A stretch of 10,019 nt of DNA, from assembly GCA_004195315.1 (NCBI GenBank), contig SDWL01000042.1, positions 1-10,019 on the forward strand, read 5' to 3'. Numbering within the stretch: the stretch's first letter is position 1; every line of letters starts with the position of its first letter. The notes beneath the pieces were generated by a model. That model did no database searches and was not told the DNA's origin. It worked only from the letters and a program-made list of their open reading frames with translations. This document shows positions 1 through 6,098 of this stretch, one piece after another. A program made the position numbers and the translations under genes. This stretch comes from Lutibacter sp. (GTDB taxonomy: Bacteria > Bacteroidota > Bacteroidia > Flavobacteriales > Flavobacteriaceae).

Positions 1-19
1 AGATGTGTATAAGAGACAG
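1..19 (+). other. Nextera/Tn5 mosaic-end adapter (library artefact)
   Basis: The first 19 bases are an exact copy of the Tn5 mosaic end used in tagmentation libraries, oriented so that its 3' end joins the insert. This is not genomic sequence. It matters because the left-end gene frame reads through it and gains the false residues LLYTS, a familiar database artefact. The matching sequence at 10001-10019 points inward in the opposite sense. Confidence 0.97.
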
Positions 20-384
20 GTAATATAATCATTACCTAGCACTTTAATAGTGTGTTGTAGGTAGTCTTTTAGATTATTTTTATTAAAAAAGGCTTTAGGT
101 ACTTGTGTAACTAGGTTATTAAAATGTGAAACACTAACAGATTCATATTTTATATGAAGTAAAATTTCTTGATCATATAATTGTTTAACCTGTTCTAAAT
201 GTTTGTATGGAGAATTTGTGTTATTTTCTAACTCATAAACTACAAAAGCAGCTATTTCTTCTTGTATTTTATTATAAATACAAAAAGAAAATCCATCCAA
301 ACTAAGTTGGATGGATATGTGGTTTTCTTGTAGATTTAAAAAATCTACTTTATTATTCGTTATCTTTTTTATCTCCTTGATCAT
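1..384 (-). CDS. DUF3822 family protein, 3' end missing
   Basis: The frame opens at ATG 384-382 and runs off the left edge without a stop. About 121 codons are genomic (down to about base 20) and the remaining residues are adapter. The protein has the hallmarks of the DUF3822 family of Bacteroidota: an early IQLSLDGFSFCIY block (residues 25-37), then VPKAFFNKNNLKDYL (residues 95-109). Full members are roughly twice this length or more. Function is not established; from memory, a structural-genomics structure of a family member showed an actin-like ATPase fold. The start overlaps the last 32 bases of the upstream membrane-protein gene, which argues for co-transcription and translational coupling. 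No in-frame ATG lies between 384 and the conserved block, so this start is the best choice. In related genomes I recall rsmD following this gene, but it would lie beyond the contig edge. Confidence 0.85.
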   Translation of the reverse strand, partial: MIKEIKKITNNKVDFLNLQENHISIQLSLDGFSFCIYNKIQEEIAAFVVYELENNTNSPYKHLEQVKQLYDQEILLHIKYESVSVSHFNNLVTQVPKAFFNKNNLKDYLQHTIKVLGNDYITCLLYTS

Positions 385-1084
385 AAAATGGCGGCCAGTT
401 ACCGTCTTCGCTTACTTCACCTAATGAACCAACTCTAATATATTCACCTCTAACTTCTTCACCACCAATTGCTTCTTTTTCTTGTCTTATAAGATTCAAA
501 TCCATTCCTTTTAAAATTAAAGCTTTATCAACTTTTATTTCAAATACAGGAGCAAATAAACCTTGTATTTTTTCAATTTCACCAATCTCAATCTTAAATT
601 TTTGATCTGTACCAGGAATATTCAGCATGTTTTTATAATCTACTCCAGAAAATTGAGTTTTTACATCTTCATAACCAATAGTATCAACAACTCTTTCTTC
701 AATTTCTTTAGTAATTCCACCACCAACATTAATTGTTCTTGGAACGTTTCTTGTTTGTGTTAAAGCAAATTGTGCTGTATCAATAAATTGAATTAATCCT
801 TCAGCATCTGTTGTATATTTTCCTGTTACCTTTTTATGAGCAACTTCAGCATCACGAAGAATTTTCATATTCTTAATTACTGCAGCATATTTAACTTTTT
901 TCTCTTTATTAAATTGAACAGGTTTTTGAATTTCAAAATTAATTTTATAAACTAAAAACGCTGCCAAAGCAATTAATACTATTGAAATCATCCAATGAAG
1001 TTTTCTTGGAATAAAATTAACAATTGCATAAGCTAAAAAACCAGTAACTACAATACCAGCAATTATAATTAAAAATGTCATCAT
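353..1084 (-). CDS. Conserved flavobacterial membrane protein of unknown function
   Basis: A 243-residue protein with two N-terminal hydrophobic helices (about residues 3-23 and 31-47). A long soluble domain follows, starting with a charged stretch (KEKKVKYAAVIKNMKILRDAE, about 60-80) that looks helical or coiled-coil. The tail is acidic (EDGNWPPFYDQGDKKDNE). No catalytic motif is visible. I recognise the AVIKNMKILRDAEVAHKKVTGKYT type of segment and the GNWPP ending from uncharacterised flavobacterial proteins found beside DUF3822 genes, but no function is known to me. The hairpin-like N terminus with a large following domain suggests an inner-membrane anchor; which side the domain faces cannot be told. 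Two tandem ATGs (1084 and 1081) could start it. A TAnnTTTG element lies 27 bp upstream. Its stop lies inside the DUF3822 gene. It is divergent from the helicase gene. Confidence 0.85.
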   Translation of the reverse strand: MMTFLIIIAGIVVTGFLAYAIVNFIPRKLHWMISIVLIALAAFLVYKINFEIQKPVQFNKEKKVKYAAVIKNMKILRDAEVAHKKVTGKYTTDAEGLIQFIDTAQFALTQTRNVPRTINVGGGITKEIEERVVDTIGYEDVKTQFSGVDYKNMLNIPGTDQKFKIEIGEIEKIQGLFAPVFEIKVDKALILKGMDLNLIRQEKEAIGGEEVRGEYIRVGSLGEVSEDGNWPPFYDQGDKKDNE

Positions 1085-1110
1085 TTGTATTTAAATTTTA
1101 TGTGTGTACG

Positions 1111-1118
1111 CAAATCTA
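1111..1118 (-). promoter_or_regulatory. Candidate -7 element for the membrane protein/DUF3822 operon
   Basis: On the minus strand this reads TAGATTTG, an exact match to the Bacteroidota TAnnTTTG -7 consensus. It would start transcription about 20 bases before the ATG at 1084. No TTG is seen at the expected -33 distance, so support is moderate. Confidence 0.4.
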
Positions 1119-1143
1119 CAAATTTTTTTTAATGAGAAAAATT

Positions 1144-1171
1144 TTTGAGCATAAATCAATTTGTATATTTG
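1144..1171 (+). promoter_or_regulatory. Candidate promoter of the helicase gene
   Basis: TATATTTG at 1164-1171 matches TAnnTTTG. A TTTG at 1144-1147 sits 16 bases before it, slightly short of the usual -33 to -7 gap. The inferred start of transcription is within about 10-12 bases of the ATG at 1187, so the leader would be very short. Together with the element at 1111-1118 this makes the 102-bp divergent gap a two-way promoter region. Confidence 0.45.
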
Positions 1172-1186
1172 AATTTTATTTGAAAT

Positions 1187-2614
1187 ATGACAAAAACTGC
1201 ACCAGAATTTTATCAAGATATTATTGAAAAGTTTCCTTTTAAACCAACAAGTTCTCAAAATGTATTACTGAGTAAATTGTCAGAGTTTGTTTTTGATTCA
1301 AATAAAGACGCGCTTTTTTTAATGAAAGGTTATGCAGGAACTGGAAAAACAACTACAATTAGTACCGTTGTAAATAATTTATGGCGAGTTGGTAAAAAGG
1401 CCATGTTGTTAGCTCCAACGGGTAGAGCTGCGAAAGTTATTTCTGGATATTCCAACAGACAGGCATTTACAATTCATAAAAAAATATATTTTCCAAAAAA
1501 AAATAAAGCCGGTGGTGTAGATTTTACGTTACAAACAAATAAACATACAAATACACTGTTTATAGTAGATGAAGCCTCAATGATTCCAGATTCCCAAACT
1601 GGTCCAAAACTATTTGAAAATGGATCTTTATTAGATGATTTAATTTCATATGTTTATTCTGGTACACATTGTAAATTAATTTTAATTGGTGATACGGCTC
1701 AGTTACCGCCCGTTAAATTAGATATTAGTCCGGCGTTGGATTCTAAAAAGCTTTCATTAAACTATAATAAAGATGTTACCGAAATTGAATTAAATGAAGT
1801 AATGCGTCAGCATGAAGATTCGGGAATTTTAATAAATGCTACTGAATTACGTTTAATTTTAGCAAACAATGGTTTTAGTAATTTCCAGTTTCAATTGGGC
1901 TTTCCTGATTTAATTAGACTTATTGATGGATATGATATTGAAGATGCAATTAATACTGCTTATGATAATATTGGAGTAGAAGATACCGCTTTTATTGTTC
2001 GTTCAAATAAAAGAGCCAATCAGTACAATCAACAAATAAGAAGTAAAATTAGAGGTCAAGAAAATGAAATTTCTACAGGAGATTTTGTGATGGTTGTTAA
2101 AAATAATTATTTCTGGTTAAAAGATAGTAGTGAAGCTGGTTTTATTGCAAATGGTGATATTTGTGAAATATTAGAAATTTTTAATATTAAGGAATTATAT
2201 GGCTTCAGATTTGCTGAAGTTAAATTAAGAATGATTGATTATCCTAACCAAAAACCATTTGAAACAGTATTATTACTTGACACGCTTTCTTCTGAATCAC
2301 CTTCACTATCTTATGAAGAATCTAATAGATTATACCAAGAAGTTGGTAAAGATTTTGCTCATGAAAGCTCTAAATATAAGCAGTTATTGGCAGTTAAAAA
2401 GAGTAAGTATTTTAATGCTTTGCAAGTGAAATTCTCATACGCAGTAACGTGCCATAAATCACAGGGTGGACAATGGAAAACAGTATTTGTTGAGAAGCCA
2501 TATTTACCTGATGGTCAAAACATTGATTACCTTCGTTGGTTATATACAGCAATTACAAGAGCTCAGGAAAAAGTATATTTAATTGGGTTTTCTGAAGATT
2601 GTTTTAGTGAATAA
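1187..2614 (+). CDS. Stand-alone SF1B DNA helicase, RecD2/Dda-like
   Basis: A 475-residue ATP-dependent 5'-3' type DNA helicase core. Visible motifs in order: Q-motif region TSSQ (21-24); Walker A GYAGTGKT (48-55); motif Ia LLAPTGRAA (74-82); Walker B DEAS (128-131); motif III LIGDTAQLPP (166-175); motif IV EVMRQ (204-208); motif V VTCHKSQGGQW (420-430); motif VI YTAITRAQE (453-461). All the ATPase motifs are intact. The length is close to phage T4 Dda (about 440) and well short of RecD2 (about 700 or more), because the N-terminal RecD2 extension is absent. Residues 295-410 would hold the SH3-like 2B insertion. No RecB or RecC gene is nearby, so it is not evidently an exonuclease V subunit, although databases often call such genes exodeoxyribonuclease. 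The likely role is cytoplasmic DNA repair or replication restart. It forms its own unit with a 138-bp gap to the next gene. The family call is firm and the cellular role is inferred. Confidence 0.92.
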   Translation: MTKTAPEFYQDIIEKFPFKPTSSQNVLLSKLSEFVFDSNKDALFLMKGYAGTGKTTTISTVVNNLWRVGKKAMLLAPTGRAAKVISGYSNRQAFTIHKKIYFPKKNKAGGVDFTLQTNKHTNTLFIVDEASMIPDSQTGPKLFENGSLLDDLISYVYSGTHCKLILIGDTAQLPPVKLDISPALDSKKLSLNYNKDVTEIELNEVMRQHEDSGILINATELRLILANNGFSNFQFQLGFPDLIRLIDGYDIEDAINTAYDNIGVEDTAFIVRSNKRANQYNQQIRSKIRGQENEISTGDFVMVVKNNYFWLKDSSEAGFIANGDICEILEIFNIKELYGFRFAEVKLRMIDYPNQKPFETVLLLDTLSSESPSLSYEESNRLYQEVGKDFAHESSKYKQLLAVKKSKYFNALQVKFSYAVTCHKSQGGQWKTVFVEKPYLPDGQNIDYLRWLYTAITRAQEKVYLIGFSEDCFSE

Positions 2615-2687
2615 TTTTTAAAAAAATTATAAAATAAAAACTTCTACATGTGCTATTTATTGTAATGTAAATAAGCCTTCAGATATT

Positions 2688-2706
2688 TTAACTAAATAAT
2701 AGTTAA
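2688..2706. repeat. 7-bp inverted repeat upstream of the oligopeptidase gene
   Basis: TTAACTA, a 5-base spacer, then TAGTTAA: a perfect 7-bp inverted repeat. Its centre (2697) is about 40 bases before the transcription start inferred from the -7 element at 2725-2732, a usual activator position. It is AT-rich and could be chance. No T-run follows it, so it is not a terminator for the helicase gene. Confidence 0.35.
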
Positions 2707-2724
2707 TTCAAGGCTAAATTATCC

Positions 2725-2732
2725 TATTTTTG
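2725..2732 (+). promoter_or_regulatory. Candidate -7 element of the oligopeptidase gene
   Basis: TATTTTTG followed by CCGC matches TAnnTTTG and lies 20 bases before the ATG at 2753. No TTG is at the -33 position. The short leader fits the other genes in this window. Confidence 0.5.
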
Positions 2733-2752
2733 CCGCTCAAAAATTAGTAGGA

Positions 2753-4819
2753 ATGACAGAGGACTTTATGAAAACACCAAAAGCTGAAAAGATAGAACAG
2801 AAACTTGAAATTCATGGTGATGTTAGAATCGATAATTATTATTGGTTAAATGAAAAAGAAAATCCAAAGGTAATAGATTATCTAAATGAGGAAAATGTAT
2901 ATTATGATACAAAAACTGCTCATACAAAACAATTTCAGGAAGATTTATTTCAAGAAATGAAATCTCGAATAAAAGAAGATGACGAATCTGTACCTTATAA
3001 AAAAAACAATTACTATTATACAACAAGATTTGAAATAGGAAACCAATATCCAATTTATGCTCGAAAAAAGGATTCTTTAGATGCTAAAGATGAAATTATG
3101 TTTGATGTTAATAAATTGGCAGAAGGCTATAATTATTATAAATTATCAGGTCTGTCTGTTAGTCCAAATAATAATTTAGTTTCTTTCGGTGTTGATACAG
3201 TAAGCCGAAGAATATATACGTTGCAGTTTAAAAATTTAATAACAGGTGAAATTTATCCTGACAAAATAGAAAATACAACAGGAAGTGCATCTTGGGCGAG
3301 TGATAATAAAACGGTTTTTTACACACAAAAGAATCCAATTACTTTAAGAAGTGAAAAAATATTTCGTCACGTTTTAGGAACTGATCCTATTAATGATGTT
3401 GAAGTTTTTCATGAAAAAGATGAAGCATTTAGCACATTTGCGTACAGAACTAAATCTGAAAAATATATAATTATTGGTTCAAGCAGTACAGTATCAACAG
3501 AATACCGTATTTTAGAAGCTGATAATGCTACTGGAGAATTTAGAGTGTTTCAACCTAGAGAAAGAGATTTAGAATACAATATAGCACATTATAAAAATCA
3601 TTTCTACATACATACTAATAAAGACAAAGCTATCAATTTTAAATTAATGAAAACTTCTGAAGAGAAAACATTAAAAGAAAATTGGTTTGATGTAATTCCA
3701 CATAGAGAAGAGGTTTTCTTAGAAGATATTTCAATTTTTAAAGATTTTTTAGTTGTTGAAGAAAGATCCAATGGATTGAATAAAATTAGAATTATCTATT
3801 GGGACAACTCTGAAGATTATTACCTTCCTTTTGAAGAAGAAACGTATTCAGCAGGAGTTTATTTTAATCCTGAATTTGACACAAACTGCATTCGTTATGG
3901 ATATAATTCTATGACTACTCCTAGTTCAGTAATAGATTTTAATGTAATTACTAAAACAAAAGAAATTAAAAAAGAACAACTAGTTTTAGGGGGTAAATTT
4001 AAAAAGGATAACTATAAAAGCGAACGTATATGGGCGACAGCTATTGATGGAACCAAAATACCAATTTCTATTGTTTATCACAAAAATACTACTTTAACTA
4101 AGCAAACACCGTTACTATTATATGGTTATGGATCATACGGAATTACCATAGATGCTGGTTTTAGCATTACACGTTTAAGTTTGTTAGATAGAGGTTTTGT
4201 ATTTGCAATAGCTCATGTAAGAGGAAGTGAATATTTAGGTCGTAAATGGTATGAAAATGGAAAATTATTAAATAAAAAAAATACATTTACGGATTTTATT
4301 GATTGTGCAAAATTTTTAATTGAAAACAAGTACACTTCAGAAAATCACTTATATGCAAGTGGTGGATCAGCAGGTGGTTTATTAATGGGAGCTATTATTA
4401 ATATGAATCCAGAATTGTTTCATGGAATTTTAGCATCTGTTCCTTTTGTAGATGTAGTTACAACAATGTTAGATGATAGCATACCTCTTACAACTGGTGA
4501 ATACGATGAATGGGGAAATCCAAATGAAAAAGTATATTATGACTATATGAAATCTTATTCGCCTTATGATAACATTGTCCAACAAAATTATCCAAATTTG
4601 TTAATTACAACAGGTTTAAACGATTCTCAGGTACAATATTTTGAGCCTGCAAAGTGGATTGCTAAGTTAAGAGAATTAAAAACTGATAAAAATATCCTAT
4701 GCATGCATACAGATATGGAAGTCGGTCACGGTGGCGCTTCAGGGAGATTTGATGCATTAAAAGAAGTAGCTAGAGATTATAGTTTTATTCTAGATTTGGA
4801 AGGTTACATAAAAGTTTAA
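2753..4819 (+). CDS. ptrB: Oligopeptidase B (S9A serine peptidase)
   Basis: A 688-residue prolyl-oligopeptidase-family enzyme that cuts short peptides after Arg or Lys. The N-terminal part (about 1-80, with IDNYYWLNEKENP) and a beta-propeller (about 80-415) precede the alpha/beta-hydrolase domain (about 420-688). The catalytic triad is readable: Ser539 in GGSAGG, Asp624 in GLNDSQV and His659 in EVGHGG. Ser-to-Asp (85) and Asp-to-His (35) spacings equal those I recall for E. coli OpB (532, 617, 652). The basic-substrate pocket is kept, with Glu583 and Asp585 in TTGEYDEWGNP where the E. coli enzyme has Glu576 and Glu578. There is no signal peptide, so it is probably cytoplasmic. ATG 2753 is used here, but ATG 2768 (MKTPKAEKIEQ) is a strong alternative: it is preceded by AGAGGA and matches the usual family N terminus. 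No clear terminator follows and the next gene is 84 bp away, so read-through into it is possible. Confidence 0.93.
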   Translation: MTEDFMKTPKAEKIEQKLEIHGDVRIDNYYWLNEKENPKVIDYLNEENVYYDTKTAHTKQFQEDLFQEMKSRIKEDDESVPYKKNNYYYTTRFEIGNQYPIYARKKDSLDAKDEIMFDVNKLAEGYNYYKLSGLSVSPNNNLVSFGVDTVSRRIYTLQFKNLITGEIYPDKIENTTGSASWASDNKTVFYTQKNPITLRSEKIFRHVLGTDPINDVEVFHEKDEAFSTFAYRTKSEKYIIIGSSSTVSTEYRILEADNATGEFRVFQPRERDLEYNIAHYKNHFYIHTNKDKAINFKLMKTSEEKTLKENWFDVIPHREEVFLEDISIFKDFLVVEERSNGLNKIRIIYWDNSEDYYLPFEEETYSAGVYFNPEFDTNCIRYGYNSMTTPSSVIDFNVITKTKEIKKEQLVLGGKFKKDNYKSERIWATAIDGTKIPISIVYHKNTTLTKQTPLLLYGYGSYGITIDAGFSITRLSLLDRGFVFAIAHVRGSEYLGRKWYENGKLLNKKNTFTDFIDCAKFLIENKYTSENHLYASGGSAGGLLMGAIINMNPELFHGILASVPFVDVVTTMLDDSIPLTTGEYDEWGNPNEKVYYDYMKSYSPYDNIVQQNYPNLLITTGLNDSQVQYFEPAKWIAKLRELKTDKNILCMHTDMEVGHGGASGRFDALKEVARDYSFILDLEGYIKV

Positions 4820-4829
4820 AAAAAAATAT

Positions 4830-4837
4830 TAAATTTG
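4830..4837 (+). promoter_or_regulatory. Weak candidate -7 element before capA
   Basis: TAAATTTG matches TAnnTTTG and begins just after the oligopeptidase stop. It would give a leader of about 60 bases before the ATG at 4904. No TTG is at the -33 distance, and the region is AT-rich, so this could be chance; transcription from upstream is the alternative. Confidence 0.3.
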
Positions 4838-4903
4838 CTCGTTATTAATCTTTATTAATAGCCCAATATAAAAATACTCATAGTTAGAATTAAACTCTAA
4901 AAA

Positions 4904-5941
4904 ATGACAAAAAATACAGGTATAAGTAACAATATATTAGACCTTATTGGTAATACTCCTTTAATTAAGTTAAATAAAATCACAAATAACCTTGTTGGTA
5001 ATTTTTATGCAAAGTACGAAGGATTTAATCCGGGGCATTCTATGAAAGATAGAGCAGCTTTACATATTATTGAGGAAGCAGAAAGACAAGGATTACTAAA
5101 TAAAGATAGCACTATAATTGAAACAACTTCTGGTAATACAGGATTTAGTATTGCATTAGTAAGTATTATAAAAGGATATAAATGCATGCTGGCAGTTAAT
5201 TCTAAAGCTTCAGCAGGTAAAATAAATATGCTAAAAGCTATGGGAGCTAAAGTATTTGTTTGTCCAGGACATGTTGATGCTGATGATCCACGTTCTTATT
5301 ATGAAGTTGCAAAAAGACTTCATAAAGAAACAGCAAATTCTATTTATATAAATCAATATTTTAATCAATTAAATGCGGAAGCCTATTACAATTCTTTAGG
5401 TCCTGAAATTTGGAAACAAACTAATGGAGAAATAACACATTTAATTGCTGCAAGTGGTACGGGAGGTACAATATCAGGTGTTTCTAAATATTTAAAAGAG
5501 CAAAATCCTAATATTAAAACACTAGGTGTTGATGCATTTGGTTCAATTTTAAAGAAATTTCACGAAACTAGAGAATTTGATAAAAATGAAATTTATCCAT
5601 ATAGAATTGAGGGATTAGGTAAAAATTTAATTCCAACAGCTACAGATTTTGATATTGTTGATGTTTTTGAAAAAGTTACTGATGAAGCTGCAGCACATAG
5701 AGCTAGAGAATTAGCACTCAAAGAAGGCTTGTTTGCAGGTTATACAAGTGGAGCTGTAGTACAAGCAGCTATACAATATGCAGAAAAAGGTTATTTTGAT
5801 ATAAATTCAAAAGTAATACTAATATTACCAGATCACGGTTCACGTTATATGGAAAAAATATATAGTGATGATTGGATGAAGGAACAAGGCTTTTTTGACA
5901 CTCAAAAACAAGCACATGTTGAAGTTGAATATATAAAGTAG
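4904..5941 (+). CDS. capA: Cysteine-synthase-family PLP enzyme, probable cysteate synthase (CapA type)
   Basis: A 345-residue fold-type II PLP enzyme of the cysteine synthase/cystathionine beta-synthase family. Visible: LIGNTPL (14-20); PLP lysine Lys48 in HSMKDR; substrate loop TSGNTG (75-80); phosphate-binding GTGGT (185-189); GYTSGAVVQAA and LPDHGSRY towards the C terminus. In CysK the region around the lysine is usually NPSxSVKDR; here it is NPGHSMKDR. By fold alone it would be called cysteine synthase. The next gene on the same strand is an alpha-oxoamine synthase of the type that acylates cysteate, which points to CapA: sulfite plus an activated serine (O-phosphoserine, from memory of the Capnocytophaga pathway) giving L-cysteate for capnine lipids. 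There is no CBS domain. A C-terminal extension of about 25 residues follows the family core. It is cytoplasmic. The family call is near certain. The sulfite rather than sulfide specificity is inferred from context; an ordinary CysK/CysM role remains possible. Confidence 0.85.
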   Translation: MTKNTGISNNILDLIGNTPLIKLNKITNNLVGNFYAKYEGFNPGHSMKDRAALHIIEEAERQGLLNKDSTIIETTSGNTGFSIALVSIIKGYKCMLAVNSKASAGKINMLKAMGAKVFVCPGHVDADDPRSYYEVAKRLHKETANSIYINQYFNQLNAEAYYNSLGPEIWKQTNGEITHLIAASGTGGTISGVSKYLKEQNPNIKTLGVDAFGSILKKFHETREFDKNEIYPYRIEGLGKNLIPTATDFDIVDVFEKVTDEAAAHRARELALKEGLFAGYTSGAVVQAAIQYAEKGYFDINSKVILILPDHGSRYMEKIYSDDWMKEQGFFDTQKQAHVEVEYIK

Positions 5942-5963
5942 TATTGTTTAAATAATAATTTGG

Positions 5964-6000
5964 AAGAGGTTGAAAAGTTAATTTTTAACCTCTTTTTTTT
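5964..6000 (+). terminator. Rho-independent terminator after capA
   Basis: A 13-bp stem (5964-5976 with 5982-5994, one G-T pair) around the 5-base loop GTTAA, followed by a T-run to 6000. It begins 23 bases after the capA stop. It means capA and capB are at least partly separate transcripts although they look like one pathway. Confidence 0.85.
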
Positions 6001-6012
6001 GTAACATTAACA

Positions 6013-6044
6013 TTTGAATAGCATAAAAAAATTACCGTACTTTG
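6013..6044 (+). promoter_or_regulatory. Candidate promoter of capB
   Basis: TTTG at 6013-6016, a 21-base gap, then TACTTTG at 6038-6044. The spacing is right for a Bacteroidota promoter, but the -7 element is one base short of TAnnTTTG. An alternative near-match, TACATTTTG at 6072-6080, is one base too long. Placement just after the capA terminator supports an independent capB promoter. Confidence 0.45.
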
Positions 6045-6055
6045 CAATCTTATAT

Positions 6056-6078
6056 AAATGTAAATAAAAATTACATTT
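6056..6078. repeat. 8-bp inverted repeat in the capB leader
   Basis: AAATGTAA, a 7-base spacer, then TTACATTT form a perfect inverted repeat 21 bases before the capB ATG. It is either in the leader of the upstream promoter or overlapping the alternative -7 element. It could be an operator for a dimeric regulator or a weak leader hairpin. No T-run follows, so it is not a terminator. Confidence 0.4.
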
Positions 6079-6098
6079 TGCCCTAAATATTTAAGACA

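Noticed and set aside
563..763. 66-codon plus-strand open frame inside the membrane-protein gene
   Set aside because: A reverse-strand shadow: low-complexity Phe/Asn-rich translation, no promoter, fully inside a convincing gene.
2235..2429. 64-codon frame inside the helicase gene
   Set aside because: An out-of-frame shadow of a gene whose motifs run through this region (upstream of motif V) in the other frame.
2610..2634. AT-only hairpin after the helicase stop as a terminator
   Set aside because: The stem is only A-T pairs in a poly-A/T stretch with no GC core, so it is too weak to call.
2823..3053. 76-codon minus-strand frame inside the oligopeptidase gene
   Set aside because: Antisense shadow with no family features.
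4845..4861. ATTAAT repeats after the oligopeptidase gene as a terminator
   Set aside because: Two copies of a self-complementary 6-mer without GC pairs or a T-run.
5005..5187. 60-codon minus-strand frame inside capA
   Set aside because: Antisense of the conserved PLP-lysine and TSGNTG region; no independent support.
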